From Deltaproteobacteria bacterium (GTDB lineage Bacteria; Desulfobacterota; DSM-4660; Desulfatiglandales; HGW-15): DNA of 40,267 nt. Location: NCBI GenBank assembly GCA_020060215.1, contig JAGVAP010000084.1:1-40267 (forward strand), given 5' to 3'. Positions 1 to 8,119 of the stretch are shown piece after piece (position 1 is the first letter of the stretch; every line of letters starts with the position of its first letter). The position numbers were made by a program, and so were the translations under genes. A model generated the notes under the pieces. It saw only the letters and a program-made list of their open reading frames with translations, had not been told where the DNA came from and did not search any database.

Positions 1-957
1 CCAGTAGAGCAGCGCTGCGGCCATGATCGCCACGGAAAGGGTGGCTCCCCCCCACCTCAGGGACCTTCGGGGTGGGACCGGCCGCTCCCTCTCCATCCCC
101 GCTCCCGTCCATGAAGGCTCATGTACGCTGACGGCAGAGGCAGGAGGGCCGAGATGGAGGTCCTGGTAGCACTGCTCGACGATCCGACTCGTCACCCTCT
201 TGCTGCCGCCGGAATAGGCCGAGAGGAGCGCATTGTCCCCGAGGATGTTGATCATCCTGGGATATCCCCTGGACAACCGGTGGATGGTTCGGATCACCCC
301 GGCCGGAAAGATCCATTTCCCGTCCTTGGCTCCCGCCACCTTGAGTCGAGTGAAGATGTACTCCCCCGTCTCCTTGAGGCTCAACGGAGAGATGTGGTGC
401 CGGATGCTGATGCGTTGAAGCAGGGGGCGGCATCGCACCTCGCCCAGTCTCTGATTCAGCTCGGGCTGACCCACGAGAAAGATGTTGATCAGCTTTTCAT
501 CCGCGGTCTCCATGTTCGAGAGGAGCCGTATCTCCTCGAGCAGCTCGAACGAGAGCTTCTGGGCCTCGTCGATCACCAGGAGGAAGTTGCTCTGCTGCTG
601 CGCGCTCTTGCGCAGATACTCCTCGAACCGCAGCAGGAACTCCGTCTTGGACTGTCTCTCGGTCCCCGTCTTGAATACGGAATGGGAGAGGTAATCGATG
701 AACTCCGCAGGAGAAAGGAGCGGATTGGAAAGATGGACGCACTGCACCCTCCTGTCCAAGGTGCCGAGGAGGGTCTGGAGGATAGTGGTCTTGCCGGTCC
801 CCACCTCACCGGTCAGCAGTACGAAACCTTTTCGTTCCATGACTCCGTAAGTCAGAAGCGCCAGGGCTTCCTTGTGGGACTCGCTCAGATAGAGGAAGCG
901 CGGTGAAGGGGTGAGATTGAATGGCTTTTCCTTGAGGCTGAAATACTCGGTATACAT
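1..957 (-). CDS. ExeA-like AAA ATPase of an exosortase-type EPS locus (3' end beyond window)
   Basis: The gene runs off the left edge; 319 codons are visible from an ATG at 957 (start MYTEYFSLKEKPF) preceded by GGAAAGACGAG. Residues 50-58 form a Walker A motif (GEVGTGKTT) and 126-133 a Walker B motif (LLVIDEAQ), followed by a sensor-like VGQPEL at 162-167. This is the general secretion pathway protein A/ExeA ATPase architecture. A hydrophobic stretch near residues 300-319, just before the edge, suggests a membrane anchor with the rest of the protein in the periplasm. In XrtA/PEP-CTERM clusters such an ATPase accompanies the chain-length determinant and export protein, which lie immediately upstream here. 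Its exact role there is unknown; energising or regulating polymer export is an inference. ExeA of a type II secretion system is the alternative, less likely given the neighbours. Confidence 0.85.
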   Translation of the reverse strand, partial: MYTEYFSLKEKPFNLTPSPRFLYLSESHKEALALLTYGVMERKGFVLLTGEVGTGKTTILQTLLGTLDRRVQCVHLSNPLLSPAEFIDYLSHSVFKTGTERQSKTEFLLRFEEYLRKSAQQQSNFLLVIDEAQKLSFELLEEIRLLSNMETADEKLINIFLVGQPELNQRLGEVRCRPLLQRISIRHHISPLSLKETGEYIFTRLKVAGAKDGKWIFPAGVIRTIHRLSRGYPRMINILGDNALLSAYSGGSKRVTSRIVEQCYQDLHLGPPASAVSVHEPSWTGAGMERERPVPPRRSLRWGGATLSVAIMAAALLYW

Positions 958-1277
958 AGCGCTCGTCTTTCCGTCTGCGAAGCAGACAGGGATGGGTTTC
1001 CGGTGTGGGCCGCTCCGGTGGAGCCGGGAGGCGGCCGGGTGAAACAGGTCAGGGCATGTTGGATCGACCGGCCCTCGCGCGGGATTCAACGCGGGATACG
1101 CGTCCATGGCCGGGCGCATCGGATGGGTCGGCGGTGAACTCGGTCGCGCTGTCCCGGAACCGTTCAGGCGATCCGTGGAGCCTTGCCGGCACCCGTCGCG
1201 GTTCTCCGCTCTTGCGTCTCCGCCTGCGAAGCGTCGGCCGGCCGGATCGCTCCCGATCGGAACCCGGGCCGCCCGGA
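958..1277. other. 320-bp gap between Wzz-like gene and ATPase, with a hairpin at 973-987
   Basis: No recognisable gene is seen on either strand, although frames stay open because of high GC. A perfect hairpin GTCTGC-GAA-GCAGAC lies at 973-987, 16 bases upstream of the ATPase start codon at 957, so on the transcript it would sit beside the ribosome binding site. In many exosortase EPS loci a tyrosine autokinase gene follows the chain-length determinant. Nothing resembling a kinase P-loop is visible here. Confidence 0.5.
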
Positions 1278-2834
1278 CTAGACCCCTTCCAGAAGCGTCT
1301 TTACATAGGCCAGGGTGTCGTTCACACCCTTGGCGGCAATGACAAGCATGATTGCGCACATCACGAATCCGACCCCGACGGAAATGCCGGCGACCATCTG
1401 CCTTCTCTTTCTGCGCGCAATCTCCGCATCGGTGTACCTCATGGGCATGGTCAGGAGCACGGGGACGCCGAGTTCCGTCTCCAGTTCCTCGGGCGACCTG
1501 TAGGACGTGTCCGTCATCTCCACCAGGTAGGCAAGCCCGCCTCCTATGCCCAGGGCGAGGACGAGCGTAATGAGGGCCAGCTTCCCAAGGTCGGGTTCTT
1601 TTGGCAGCTGCGGTTCTTTTGCCGGATCGATGACCCTGAATTGCTCGCCCTGCTGCTTCTTCTCCATGCTCACCGCGATCTCAGCCTCCAGCTTTCTCTT
1701 GAGCAGCGAGTCGTAGAGGTCCCTCAGGTTGGTGTAGTCCCGGTTGAGGGAGAGCAGCTCCTGTTCCCTCTTGGGGGTCTCCTCCACCTTGTTCTGGTAC
1801 CACCTGATCTCCGAGGCCACCTTCGGAATCTCCACCCTGAGGCCTTTGATTTCCGACTCGATGTTTGCGACCTGCCGCTTCAGGGCCGGATCCGCGTTCG
1901 CGAGAACCTCTTCACGCTTTTCGCCGCCCAGATCCTTCTTGGCCGCCCGCATCTTGGCGATGATCTCCCGTGTTCGTATGACATCGGGGTGACTCGAGGT
2001 ATATCGCGCCTCCAGGTTGATCAGATCGTTTTGGAGGGTGGCGAGATCCCTGGGGGCTTCGCCCTCCCGGCTCACCGCCCTCGCCGGCCTGACCGACCCG
2101 GACTCCGTCAACTCCTTCTGAAGGACGATATGGCGGTTCTCCGCGTCCCGGAGGTTGTACTGGAGTTGATCCAGCTGGGCCTGGAGCCTTTCGAGGATCT
2201 TCAAATTGGTCGGAAGCTGCTCGGGCAGTCCACCCATGAATTTCTCACGATAGCGCTTCAGCTCCTCCTCCTTCTCCGACAACCTCAATTGCACCGTTTC
2301 CAGCTCGTCCGCCAGGAAGGACGACGTCCCCGTCGCCTGGGACTCCCGGATCCGGAGGTTTTCAGAGATGAAATTGGAGGCCAGGGTATTCGCGATCTCC
2401 ATGGCCTTTCTCGGGCTTTCGGACTTATAGGCGATCGTGAATGCGTTGGGCTCGCTGACCCTCCGCTGTCTGTCTCCCTGGCTGACCTCGATCGAGATGT
2501 CCTCCCGGAACATCTCGACCTTCTCATCCATGTACCTCCCCGGGCTCTCATAGAGCTTATGCTCCCGGATGATGTTCTCCAGATTGGTCCGGCTGGTCAC
2601 CTGCTGCGAGATGGTCCGCAAGCGCTCGTCCACCCCTTCAGAGACGATCGATCTGACAAAATCCTGCGGGACCCTCTGGGGCTGGACGAGGATCAGTGTC
2701 CTGGCTTCGTAGACCTTGGGTGTGATCAGCCCATAGGTCAGGCCGCCCAGGCAAGTGGCCAGGAATGGGACAACGATCCACCATTTTCTCTTTCCCGCTA
2801 TCCGCTGATATTTTCTCAGGTCAAGACCGTTCAC
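1278..2834 (-). CDS. Wzz/PEP-CTERM-type polysaccharide chain-length determinant
   Basis: This is a 518-residue polysaccharide co-polymerase. A transmembrane helix near the N-terminus (WWIVVPFLATCLGGLTYGLI) is followed by a Wzz-type periplasmic domain, a long coiled coil (about residues 165-400, with heptad-rich ELETVQLRLSEKEEELKRYREK) and two C-terminal hydrophobic segments (LALITLVLALGIGGGLAYLV and ISVGVGFVMCAIMLVIAA). The family controls the length of exported polysaccharide at the inner membrane. The GTG at 2834 is chosen because AAGGAG lies 6 bases upstream; a GTG at 2858 opens the same frame but lacks a ribosome site. No kinase domain is fused to the C-terminus. It is the middle gene between the export protein and the ATPase. 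Length and coiled coil fit the exosortase-associated subfamily. Confidence 0.88.
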   Translation of the reverse strand: MNGLDLRKYQRIAGKRKWWIVVPFLATCLGGLTYGLITPKVYEARTLILVQPQRVPQDFVRSIVSEGVDERLRTISQQVTSRTNLENIIREHKLYESPGRYMDEKVEMFREDISIEVSQGDRQRRVSEPNAFTIAYKSESPRKAMEIANTLASNFISENLRIRESQATGTSSFLADELETVQLRLSEKEEELKRYREKFMGGLPEQLPTNLKILERLQAQLDQLQYNLRDAENRHIVLQKELTESGSVRPARAVSREGEAPRDLATLQNDLINLEARYTSSHPDVIRTREIIAKMRAAKKDLGGEKREEVLANADPALKRQVANIESEIKGLRVEIPKVASEIRWYQNKVEETPKREQELLSLNRDYTNLRDLYDSLLKRKLEAEIAVSMEKKQQGEQFRVIDPAKEPQLPKEPDLGKLALITLVLALGIGGGLAYLVEMTDTSYRSPEELETELGVPVLLTMPMRYTDAEIARRKRRQMVAGISVGVGFVMCAIMLVIAAKGVNDTLAYVKTLLEGV

Positions 2835-3059
2835 GGCACACTCCTTTTGGCATTCCACTCGGGAATTTCGCCCACCCTTTGCGGTTCACTCCGAAATCAC
2901 CCCACCCGTCATTTCAGATCCTTCTGAAGAGCACTTTGCCGCCCTTCCCCCCGGATTCACTTCCACCGCACGTTTTCGATCCCTCAATCCACCGGCGCCA
3001 TACCCTGGCCGTGACCCCGTGCACCCGCGGGCCACCCTTCAAGGCCCATGTTCGCGTCT

Positions 3060-3635
3060 CTACGGGACCACAATGGTGTCGCTGGGCCGCAACAGGATAT
3101 TCTGTTCGAGGTTTCTTCCGCTGATGTATTCTTTGTAGTTAAAGGGGAGCTGGATCTCTTTTCCGCCTTCCCTGCGGACGATCTTGATGTTTTTTTCCTC
3201 CGCCCATTCGGCGAATCCGCCCGCCATGGAGAGGGCCTGGAGGACGGTCATGCCGGCGCCGAGCGGGTACGGTCCCGGGCGGGCCACCCTGCCGATGGTG
3301 TAGATCAGGCGGCTGTTGCTCTCCCGGACGATGACGGTGACCTCAGGAGCGGTGACGTACTTCTTGAGCTTCTCGGATATGAGCTCCTTGAGTTCCGTAA
3401 CGTTCCTGCCCTGGGCCTGGATCTCTCCGATCAGGGGGAAGGTGATCCTTCCATCCGGCATCACGACCAGGTCCTGGGTGAGCTCCGTCTCCTTCCAGAT
3501 GAAGACGCGCAACAGATCGCTCGGACCGATCTCATAGCTCGGGGTGGCAGGTTCGGCAAGAAGGGGGCCTGCATCCAAGGCCGGGAAAAGCAGAAGGGCA
3601 CAAAACACGAGCGACTTCATTCTACGACCGATCAT
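3060..3635 (-). CDS. Wza-like polysaccharide export protein (Poly_export + SLBB)
   Basis: The 191-residue protein begins with a signal peptide (MKSLVFCALLLFPALDAGPLLA; ATG at 3635, alternative ATG at 3620). A Poly_export domain follows (YEIGPSDLLRVFIWKE, then VVMPDGRITFPLIGEI, about residues 34-110), then an SLBB domain (YTIGRVARPGPYPLGAGMTVLQALSMAGG, about 112-190). This family forms the periplasmic/outer-membrane conduit for capsule or exopolysaccharide. It is about half the length of E. coli Wza and lacks the C-terminal outer-membrane helix, which is typical of the short exosortase-associated type. It is the first of the three EPS genes on this strand. No cysteine follows the signal peptide in a lipobox position, so acylation is not supported. 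Confidence 0.88.
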   Translation of the reverse strand: MIGRRMKSLVFCALLLFPALDAGPLLAEPATPSYEIGPSDLLRVFIWKETELTQDLVVMPDGRITFPLIGEIQAQGRNVTELKELISEKLKKYVTAPEVTVIVRESNSRLIYTIGRVARPGPYPLGAGMTVLQALSMAGGFAEWAEEKNIKIVRREGGKEIQLPFNYKEYISGRNLEQNILLRPSDTIVVP

Positions 3636-4157
3636 CTTTCACCCTCACCGTTCTGTGACCGGGCCGAGCCCCGCCGCGGTCACTGTTCAATCCATTCACC
3701 CGATCCTTGGCTCTCAATACTGTAAACCGCAAGACTTCCTGGGAGTTCCACGCCACGATGTCTATGCACAAGGAATCCGATCTCTCCTACCCGGCCGTAC
3801 GCTCTTTCTCACCTCCTTGGTGGCGCTCGACATGCCACAATTCTAGGTATGTCCGTATATGGGTAAATAGGTACAAACATGTATTCTGAGCTGCCGGTGT
3901 ACCCTCCTTTCCCGGGAGATCTTGTGTACCCGGCGGTACGGCAAGGCGGCCCCATGACCGGCCATGCCCGGAACCTGAAAACCAGTGCAGGAGAACGGTT
4001 TCCACGCTGGACGACCCACCCCGGGCAACCCTCCCTTGTGCACCGGTTTCCCGTTCCTTCCTGGGGGTCGTACGGGCCAAGAATAAGGTCGCCGCATGAC
4101 CATCAATGGAACCGGGTCCTTATTGGGGTTTTCCGCAGTTCGGTTACACTCTACCGT
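3636..4157. other. 522-bp divergent intergenic region between the EPS genes and the lipid kinase
   Basis: The gap must carry the promoters of the leftward EPS genes and the rightward lipid kinase operon. An open frame continues upstream of the kinase start to 3879, but that sequence does not resemble the family and is not taken as coding. For the kinase, TTGGGG followed 16 bases later by TACACT just before the ATG is a weak promoter candidate that would give a nearly leaderless mRNA. I see no RNA gene and no convincing operator. Confidence 0.4.
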
Positions 4158-5060
4158 ATGGCACGCGGCGCGATCGTCATCGTCAACCGGAAGAGCCGGT
4201 ACACCGAATCCGAACTGTCGGAAGGTCTCGAGCTCCTGAAGGATCGGGGGATCGACATCGTAGGCAGGATCATGACCTCGGGACCGGGTGAGGTGACCCG
4301 CGCCCTGGAGCGGTACAAGGGGTTGATCGACAGGGTGATCCTCGGGGGCGGGGACGGCACCATGAACCATGCAGCCCCCTCGCTCATTCGAGCCGGCTGC
4401 ACCCTTGGGATCCTGCCCACGGGCACGGCAAACGACCTGGCCCGTACGCTGGGCATTCCTCTTTCCGTCGAGGCCGCCTTCCGAATCATCGCGGACGGAA
4501 ATGTCCGACGCATCGACCTGGGGCGGGTGAACGGCCGGTTTTTCTTCAACGTGGCCCACATCGGCCTGGGGGCCGAGGTGACCCGGCTCGTCAGCCGGGA
4601 GTCGAAGGATAGGTGGGGCCCGCTCGCATACATGAGGAACCTGCTCTCCGCCGTCACGAGGAGAGGAGCATTCAGGGTCTACATCCATTGGGACGGTGAG
4701 CGCCGCAGCTTCCGGGCCATCGAGGTGGCTGTCGGGAACGGCCGTCACTATGCCGGAGGGATGACCATTTACGAGAATGCGGGGATCGAGGACGGGCTGC
4801 TTCACGTGTATGTCGTCAAGCCGAGGAGCGTCTGGAGGATGGCGATCGGGTTTCCGGCGTTCCGAAAGGGAAAATCGGAAAAGGAGTGGATCCGATACAT
4901 GGCAGGGGAGCGGATGGTGGTGCGAACGAGAAGACCGCTCCCGGTCGCAGTGGACGGGGAGCTGGTGACGAAGACGCCGGCACGCTTTGAAGTCCTCCCC
5001 GGGGCGCTGCCCGTATTCGTTCCTGCCGACCGCTCCGGAGCCGAAAGGGGCGCCGGTTGA
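4158..5060 (+). CDS. YegS/diacylglycerol kinase-type lipid kinase
   Basis: The 300-residue protein has the DAGK catalytic domain at its N-terminus: NRKSR at 10-14, the nucleotide-binding GGGDGTMN at 63-70 and the LPTGTANDLA motif near 87-95. A C-terminal YegS-like beta domain ends in the typical VAVDGELVTKTP...EVLPGALPVFVP. Members phosphorylate diacylglycerol, phosphatidylglycerol or related lipids at the inner membrane with ATP; the substrate cannot be told from sequence. The ATG at 4158 gives the standard family length. The frame is open 279 bases further upstream, but that extension (MYSELPVYPPFPG) is unlike the family. No clear Shine-Dalgarno precedes 4158. The next gene begins 16 bases after the stop, so the two are probably cotranscribed. 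Confidence 0.88.
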   Translation: MARGAIVIVNRKSRYTESELSEGLELLKDRGIDIVGRIMTSGPGEVTRALERYKGLIDRVILGGGDGTMNHAAPSLIRAGCTLGILPTGTANDLARTLGIPLSVEAAFRIIADGNVRRIDLGRVNGRFFFNVAHIGLGAEVTRLVSRESKDRWGPLAYMRNLLSAVTRRGAFRVYIHWDGERRSFRAIEVAVGNGRHYAGGMTIYENAGIEDGLLHVYVVKPRSVWRMAIGFPAFRKGKSEKEWIRYMAGERMVVRTRRPLPVAVDGELVTKTPARFEVLPGALPVFVPADRSGAERGAG

Positions 5061-5076
5061 CCACAGAGGAACGAAG

Positions 5077-6462
5077 ATGTACTTTTTCAAAAACGCATGG
5101 GAACTCCTGAGGGTGACTTTTCTCGAGTGGTGGAAGGACGATCCCTTTCGTCTGGCCTCTTCGGTCGCCTTTTATACCATCTTCTCCCTCGCGCCCATAC
5201 TGACGGTCTCCGTGGGCCTGGCCACCATGATCTTCAGCCAGGAACACGCAAGGGAGCAGATCATCGAGCAGTTCCGGCTGCTGACGGGCTCCGAAGGGGC
5301 GGCGGTGGCTCGCCAGTTGTTGAAAGGGGCTGCGGCCATCGGTGGAAACCCGAAGGCCATCGCCTTTGCGATCGCAGCCATCTTCGTCGGCTCCACGGTC
5401 GTGTTCGCCAACCTGCAGGGTGCGCTGAACGAGATCTGGGACGTGAAGGCGGCACCGGACAGGAGCATGTGGAAGGGTCTGATCCGGACCCGTATCCGCT
5501 CCTTCGGGATCGTCCTGGCCGTGGGGTTCCTTCTGATCCTGTCGATGCTGAGCAGCGCCGTGCTCACGGGGGCACAGGAATATCTCTCCGCCAGGGGGGA
5601 GGGTGCAATGCCCTGGCTCTGGCGTTTCCTCGAGGCGGGAATCTCCTTCGGCATCGTCTCCCTGCTCTTTGCAGCCATCTACAGGTACCTTCCGGATGTA
5701 CAGATCGCATGGCGCGATGTGTTCGTCGGGGCGGTCATCACGGCTGTGCTTTTCATGGTCGGGAAATACATGATCGGCCTCTACCTGGGACAGGTCGCCG
5801 TCGGCAGTACATACGGGGCCGCGGGCTCCTTCGTGGTCCTCCTGATCTGGGTCTACTACTCGATCCTCGTCAGCCTCCTGGGGGCGGAGTTCACTCAGGT
5901 CTATGCGCGCCGATACGGCGCCCGCATCCGGCCGCAGCCGCATGCAGTCCGGATAGGCAAGAAGTCCATGGATTTCCCGGCAGCGGAGTGCACGAAAACG
6001 GAAACAGCCGGCAAGAGGAGGCCGGTGGGTATGCAATCCAAGATCGTTCATGAAAACGGGGAAAGGACGCACGTGCTCGTATTCGGCACCGGGGAAGAAG
6101 TGATGGGGAACCTTCGCGCATTCGCAAGACGTGAAGGGCTCAGATCGGGACGGTTTACGGCCATAGGCGCCTTCCAGAAGGCCGTCCTGGGTTACTTTGA
6201 ACCGGATCGGAAGGAGTACAGGAAGATCCAGATCGACGAGCAGGTGGAGGTGCTCAGCCTCGTCGGGGACATTGCCCTGAAGGGAAACGACCCGGAGATC
6301 CACGCCCACGTGGTGGTCGGGAAGGCGGACGGGTCTGCGCATGGAGGCCATATCCTGGAGGCCTATGTTCGACCCACCCTGGAGGTGGTGCTCGTGGAGT
6401 CTCCGGAGTATCTCTGCCGCAGCACGGATGAGGAGACCGGGCTGGCGCTTATACGGCTGTAA
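5077..6462 (+). CDS. YihY/BrkB membrane protein fused to a PPC (DUF296) domain
   Basis: The 461-residue protein starts at 5077 after AGAGGA. Residues 1-285 are a YihY/BrkB (UPF0761) integral membrane domain: AFYTIFSLAPILTVSVG, the later GSTYGAAGSFVVLLIWVYYS and GAEFTQVYARR are characteristic. After a polar linker (about 290-320), residues 322-455 form a PPC/DUF296 domain with the conserved HAHVVVGKADGSAHGGHIL. YihY-family function in bacteria is unresolved; PPC domains occur as free-standing small proteins and in plant AT-hook proteins. No stop separates the two parts. An in-frame ATG at 6031, preceded by GAGGAGG about 10 bases upstream, could also allow the PPC part to be made alone. It follows the lipid kinase by 16 bases, which hints at a membrane role. 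Confidence 0.85.
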   Translation: MYFFKNAWELLRVTFLEWWKDDPFRLASSVAFYTIFSLAPILTVSVGLATMIFSQEHAREQIIEQFRLLTGSEGAAVARQLLKGAAAIGGNPKAIAFAIAAIFVGSTVVFANLQGALNEIWDVKAAPDRSMWKGLIRTRIRSFGIVLAVGFLLILSMLSSAVLTGAQEYLSARGEGAMPWLWRFLEAGISFGIVSLLFAAIYRYLPDVQIAWRDVFVGAVITAVLFMVGKYMIGLYLGQVAVGSTYGAAGSFVVLLIWVYYSILVSLLGAEFTQVYARRYGARIRPQPHAVRIGKKSMDFPAAECTKTETAGKRRPVGMQSKIVHENGERTHVLVFGTGEEVMGNLRAFARREGLRSGRFTAIGAFQKAVLGYFEPDRKEYRKIQIDEQVEVLSLVGDIALKGNDPEIHAHVVVGKADGSAHGGHILEAYVRPTLEVVLVESPEYLCRSTDEETGLALIRL

Positions 6463-6469
6463 GAGATGA

Positions 6470-6729
6470 ACATCGAACGTCGAATGAAGAACCCCCTGTA
6501 AGAGCAAGCTCCTGCTTGCGATCGGGGCCTGGGACGAGAAGGGGACGAACATCGAATGAAGAACCCATGCAAGGAGCAAGCTCCTGCTTGCGATCTGTAG
6601 GAGCAAGCTCTGCTTGCGACTCCTCAGACGAACATCGAACGAAGAAACGATGGACGCGGGACCAAGAGTCTGGAGCAAGTTCCCGCTTGCGAAGAAGGCG
6701 CGAGAGGGGATGAACGTCTAAATCGAAGG
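6470..6729. repeat. Cluster of REP-like hairpins alternating with 7-bp periodic repeats
   Basis: Four REP-like elements lie at 6498-6522, 6571-6594, 6597-6620 and 6672-6693. Their core is GCAAGC, a short loop (TCCT, or T/TCT variants) and GCTTGC, and the third carries a GTAG head. They alternate with stretches built of imperfect 7-mers such as GAACATC and GAATGAA (near 6473-6496, 6546-6570, 6630-6655 and, degenerate, 6710-6729). The block fills the gap between the YihY fusion and the DUF456 gene. Copies recur at 31994-32070. No RAYT transposase gene is in the window. Confidence 0.85.
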
Positions 6730-6741
6730 TTGAGGATCCAA

Positions 6742-7224
6742 ATGGAACTGACCCTGGTCGTCTTAGGACTTTTTCTGGCCCTGCTGGGATTTGCGGGGTG
6801 CCTGCTCCCGGTCCTCCCCGGACCGCCCCTCACCTATATCGCGCTGCTCGTCCTCTCCTTCGCAAGGGACTGGGAGCCGTTCAGCGGATCCTTCCTGGTG
6901 GTCACCGGCATCCTGACGGCGGTCGTCTCGATACTGGACTACCTGATCCCGCCATTGGGGGCAAAGAGGTTCGGCGCCTCCAGATACGGCTTCTGGGGGT
7001 CCTTCATCGGCATGGTGCTGGGCCTGATCTTCTTCTCCGTCCCAGGGGCGTTCATCGGAGGATGGGTAGGCGCGATCGGAGGGGAGCTCTATGCGGGCAA
7101 GACCGGCAGGGGGGCCATGCGTGCAGGCTGGGGGGCCTTCCTGGGAAACCTGGCGGCCGTAGGGGTCAAGATGGGGTTTACGGCCGTCCTGGTCCTCATC
7201 TATATTCGAGCGATGCTCCGCTGA
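6742..7224 (+). CDS. DUF456 domain membrane protein
   Basis: The 160-residue integral membrane protein has the DUF456 pattern: two N-terminal hydrophobic segments with LLPVLPGPPLTYIALL, then DYLIPPLGAKRFGASRYG and a glycine-rich second half (FWGSFIGMVLGLIFFSVPGAFIGGWVGAIGGEL), ending in a hydrophobic helix. Family function is unknown. The ATG at 6742 is preferred because GAGGA lies 6 bases upstream; an in-frame TTG at 6730 falls in repeat sequence. The gene is separated from the YihY fusion by the repeat block, so cotranscription is uncertain. Confidence 0.82.
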   Translation: MELTLVVLGLFLALLGFAGCLLPVLPGPPLTYIALLVLSFARDWEPFSGSFLVVTGILTAVVSILDYLIPPLGAKRFGASRYGFWGSFIGMVLGLIFFSVPGAFIGGWVGAIGGELYAGKTGRGAMRAGWGAFLGNLAAVGVKMGFTAVLVLIYIRAMLR

Positions 7225-7295
7225 GCCGCCTGTCGTCAAAGCGGGAATCTTGAAGTCGCGCAAGGGAGCCGGTGGGTCATCCCGGGCTGCAGACC

Positions 7296-7775
7296 CTAAC
7301 GGCTGATGATGATGTAGGACTCCATGGGATGGGGAGACCTGTCCCCGTAGTAGGAGTGGATGCGCTGGCCCCAGTCCGGATCGGAATAGTCCGGCATCAC
7401 GTTCCCCGCATAGGCCGGGGCCTCCAGGAGCGCCCGACGGTCCAGCTCCAGGATAACGGCCTGTGACAAGGGGCTCAGTTCCGCCATGGAAGCGGGCACC
7501 GGGACGTGGCGCCAGGTCCCCCCCGATTCCGGAACATACACGATGAGAAACGCGATTCTGTCCCCTGTGAAAAGGAGGCCCCCCACATGGGCGAGCCTCG
7601 CCCCCTCGTGATCCATGACGTCCTTGCCGAGGAGACGCTCCACCGATCCGTAGCCAAGCGTGTTGACCCTGGTCGGCTGCGACTCGATACCCGGCGGAGC
7701 CTGGGCCATTGCGGGGAGAGCACAGAGCATCCCCAGCGCCAGGATCAAGGAGCTCCGGAACCATCTCGTCTCCAT
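7296..7775 (-). CDS. Secreted PRC-barrel-like protein
   Basis: The 159-residue protein has a signal peptide (METRWFRSSLILALGMLCALPAMAQA) and a PRC-barrel-like stretch (VERLLGKDVMDHEGARLAHVGGLLFTGDRIAFLIVYV, about residues 45-85). GGGAGGGA lies upstream of the ATG at 7775, so the longer frame to 7874 is not used. Periplasmic PRC-barrel proteins are often stress-associated, but the role of this one is unknown. The signal peptide is certain enough to state; the domain call is moderate because only one barrel repeat can be seen. A second PRC-barrel protein lies at 36961-37767. Confidence 0.7.
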   Translation of the reverse strand: METRWFRSSLILALGMLCALPAMAQAPPGIESQPTRVNTLGYGSVERLLGKDVMDHEGARLAHVGGLLFTGDRIAFLIVYVPESGGTWRHVPVPASMAELSPLSQAVILELDRRALLEAPAYAGNVMPDYSDPDWGQRIHSYYGDRSPHPMESYIIISR

Positions 7776-8119
7776 CGTTTTTCCCTCCCTTCCATTCCAT
7801 TCTGAATGTCGGACTGTCCGCTTCTTCTGAGGTCCGCTGCAAATCCGGGACGGTTGGCGTCTTGCATACTCCATTAGGGAATTCGCAAAACCGCAGAAAT
7901 AAGCTTCATCGTGTATTCATGAGCAGTTCTGCCCGGAAACGGGGACGGATACCGGAGAGGGTTCGAGATCCGGGGTCAGGGGATACGGCTTTGATCCTCC
8001 ACGATCGCGATCCGGCTCCCCTGCACTTCAAGCCTCCGCCGGAACCAAAGAAAGAGGCGGATGCACGCCGATCCCGCCTGCATCCGCCTCATCATGAATA
8101 GTGGTGCTCTTCCAAGACC
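7776..8119. other. 344-bp gap holding a terminator
   Basis: Apart from the terminator at 8054-8090 the gap shows no gene. It should contain the promoter of the leftward PRC-barrel gene (start 7775), but I do not see a convincing -35/-10 pair. Confidence 0.4.
8054..8090 (-). terminator. Rho-independent terminator of the DUF3618 operon
   Basis: A perfect 12-bp stem pairs 8054-8065 with 8079-8090 (arm GAGGCGGATGCA, 13-base loop). On the minus strand it is followed by TTTCTTT. It lies 30 bases after the stop of the DUF3618 gene, as expected for the end of that three-gene operon. Confidence 0.8.

Noticed and set aside
1005..2927. 640-codon open frame on the plus strand opposite the Wzz-like gene
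   Set aside because: It is the mirror of a clear chain-length determinant, has no domain resemblance, and open antisense frames are expected at this GC content.
3800..3900. Possible sigma-54 site (TGGCAT on the minus strand) upstream of the EPS genes
   Set aside because: The -12 element does not match TTGC at the right spacing.
3879..4157. Upstream extension of the lipid kinase gene
   Set aside because: The frame is open, but the translation does not resemble the family and the ATG at 4158 gives the standard 300 residues.
4816..6678. 620-codon minus-strand frame opposite the YihY-PPC fusion
   Set aside because: Low-complexity His/Asp/Arg-rich translation typical of an antisense frame; the plus-strand protein has recognisable domains and a ribosome site.
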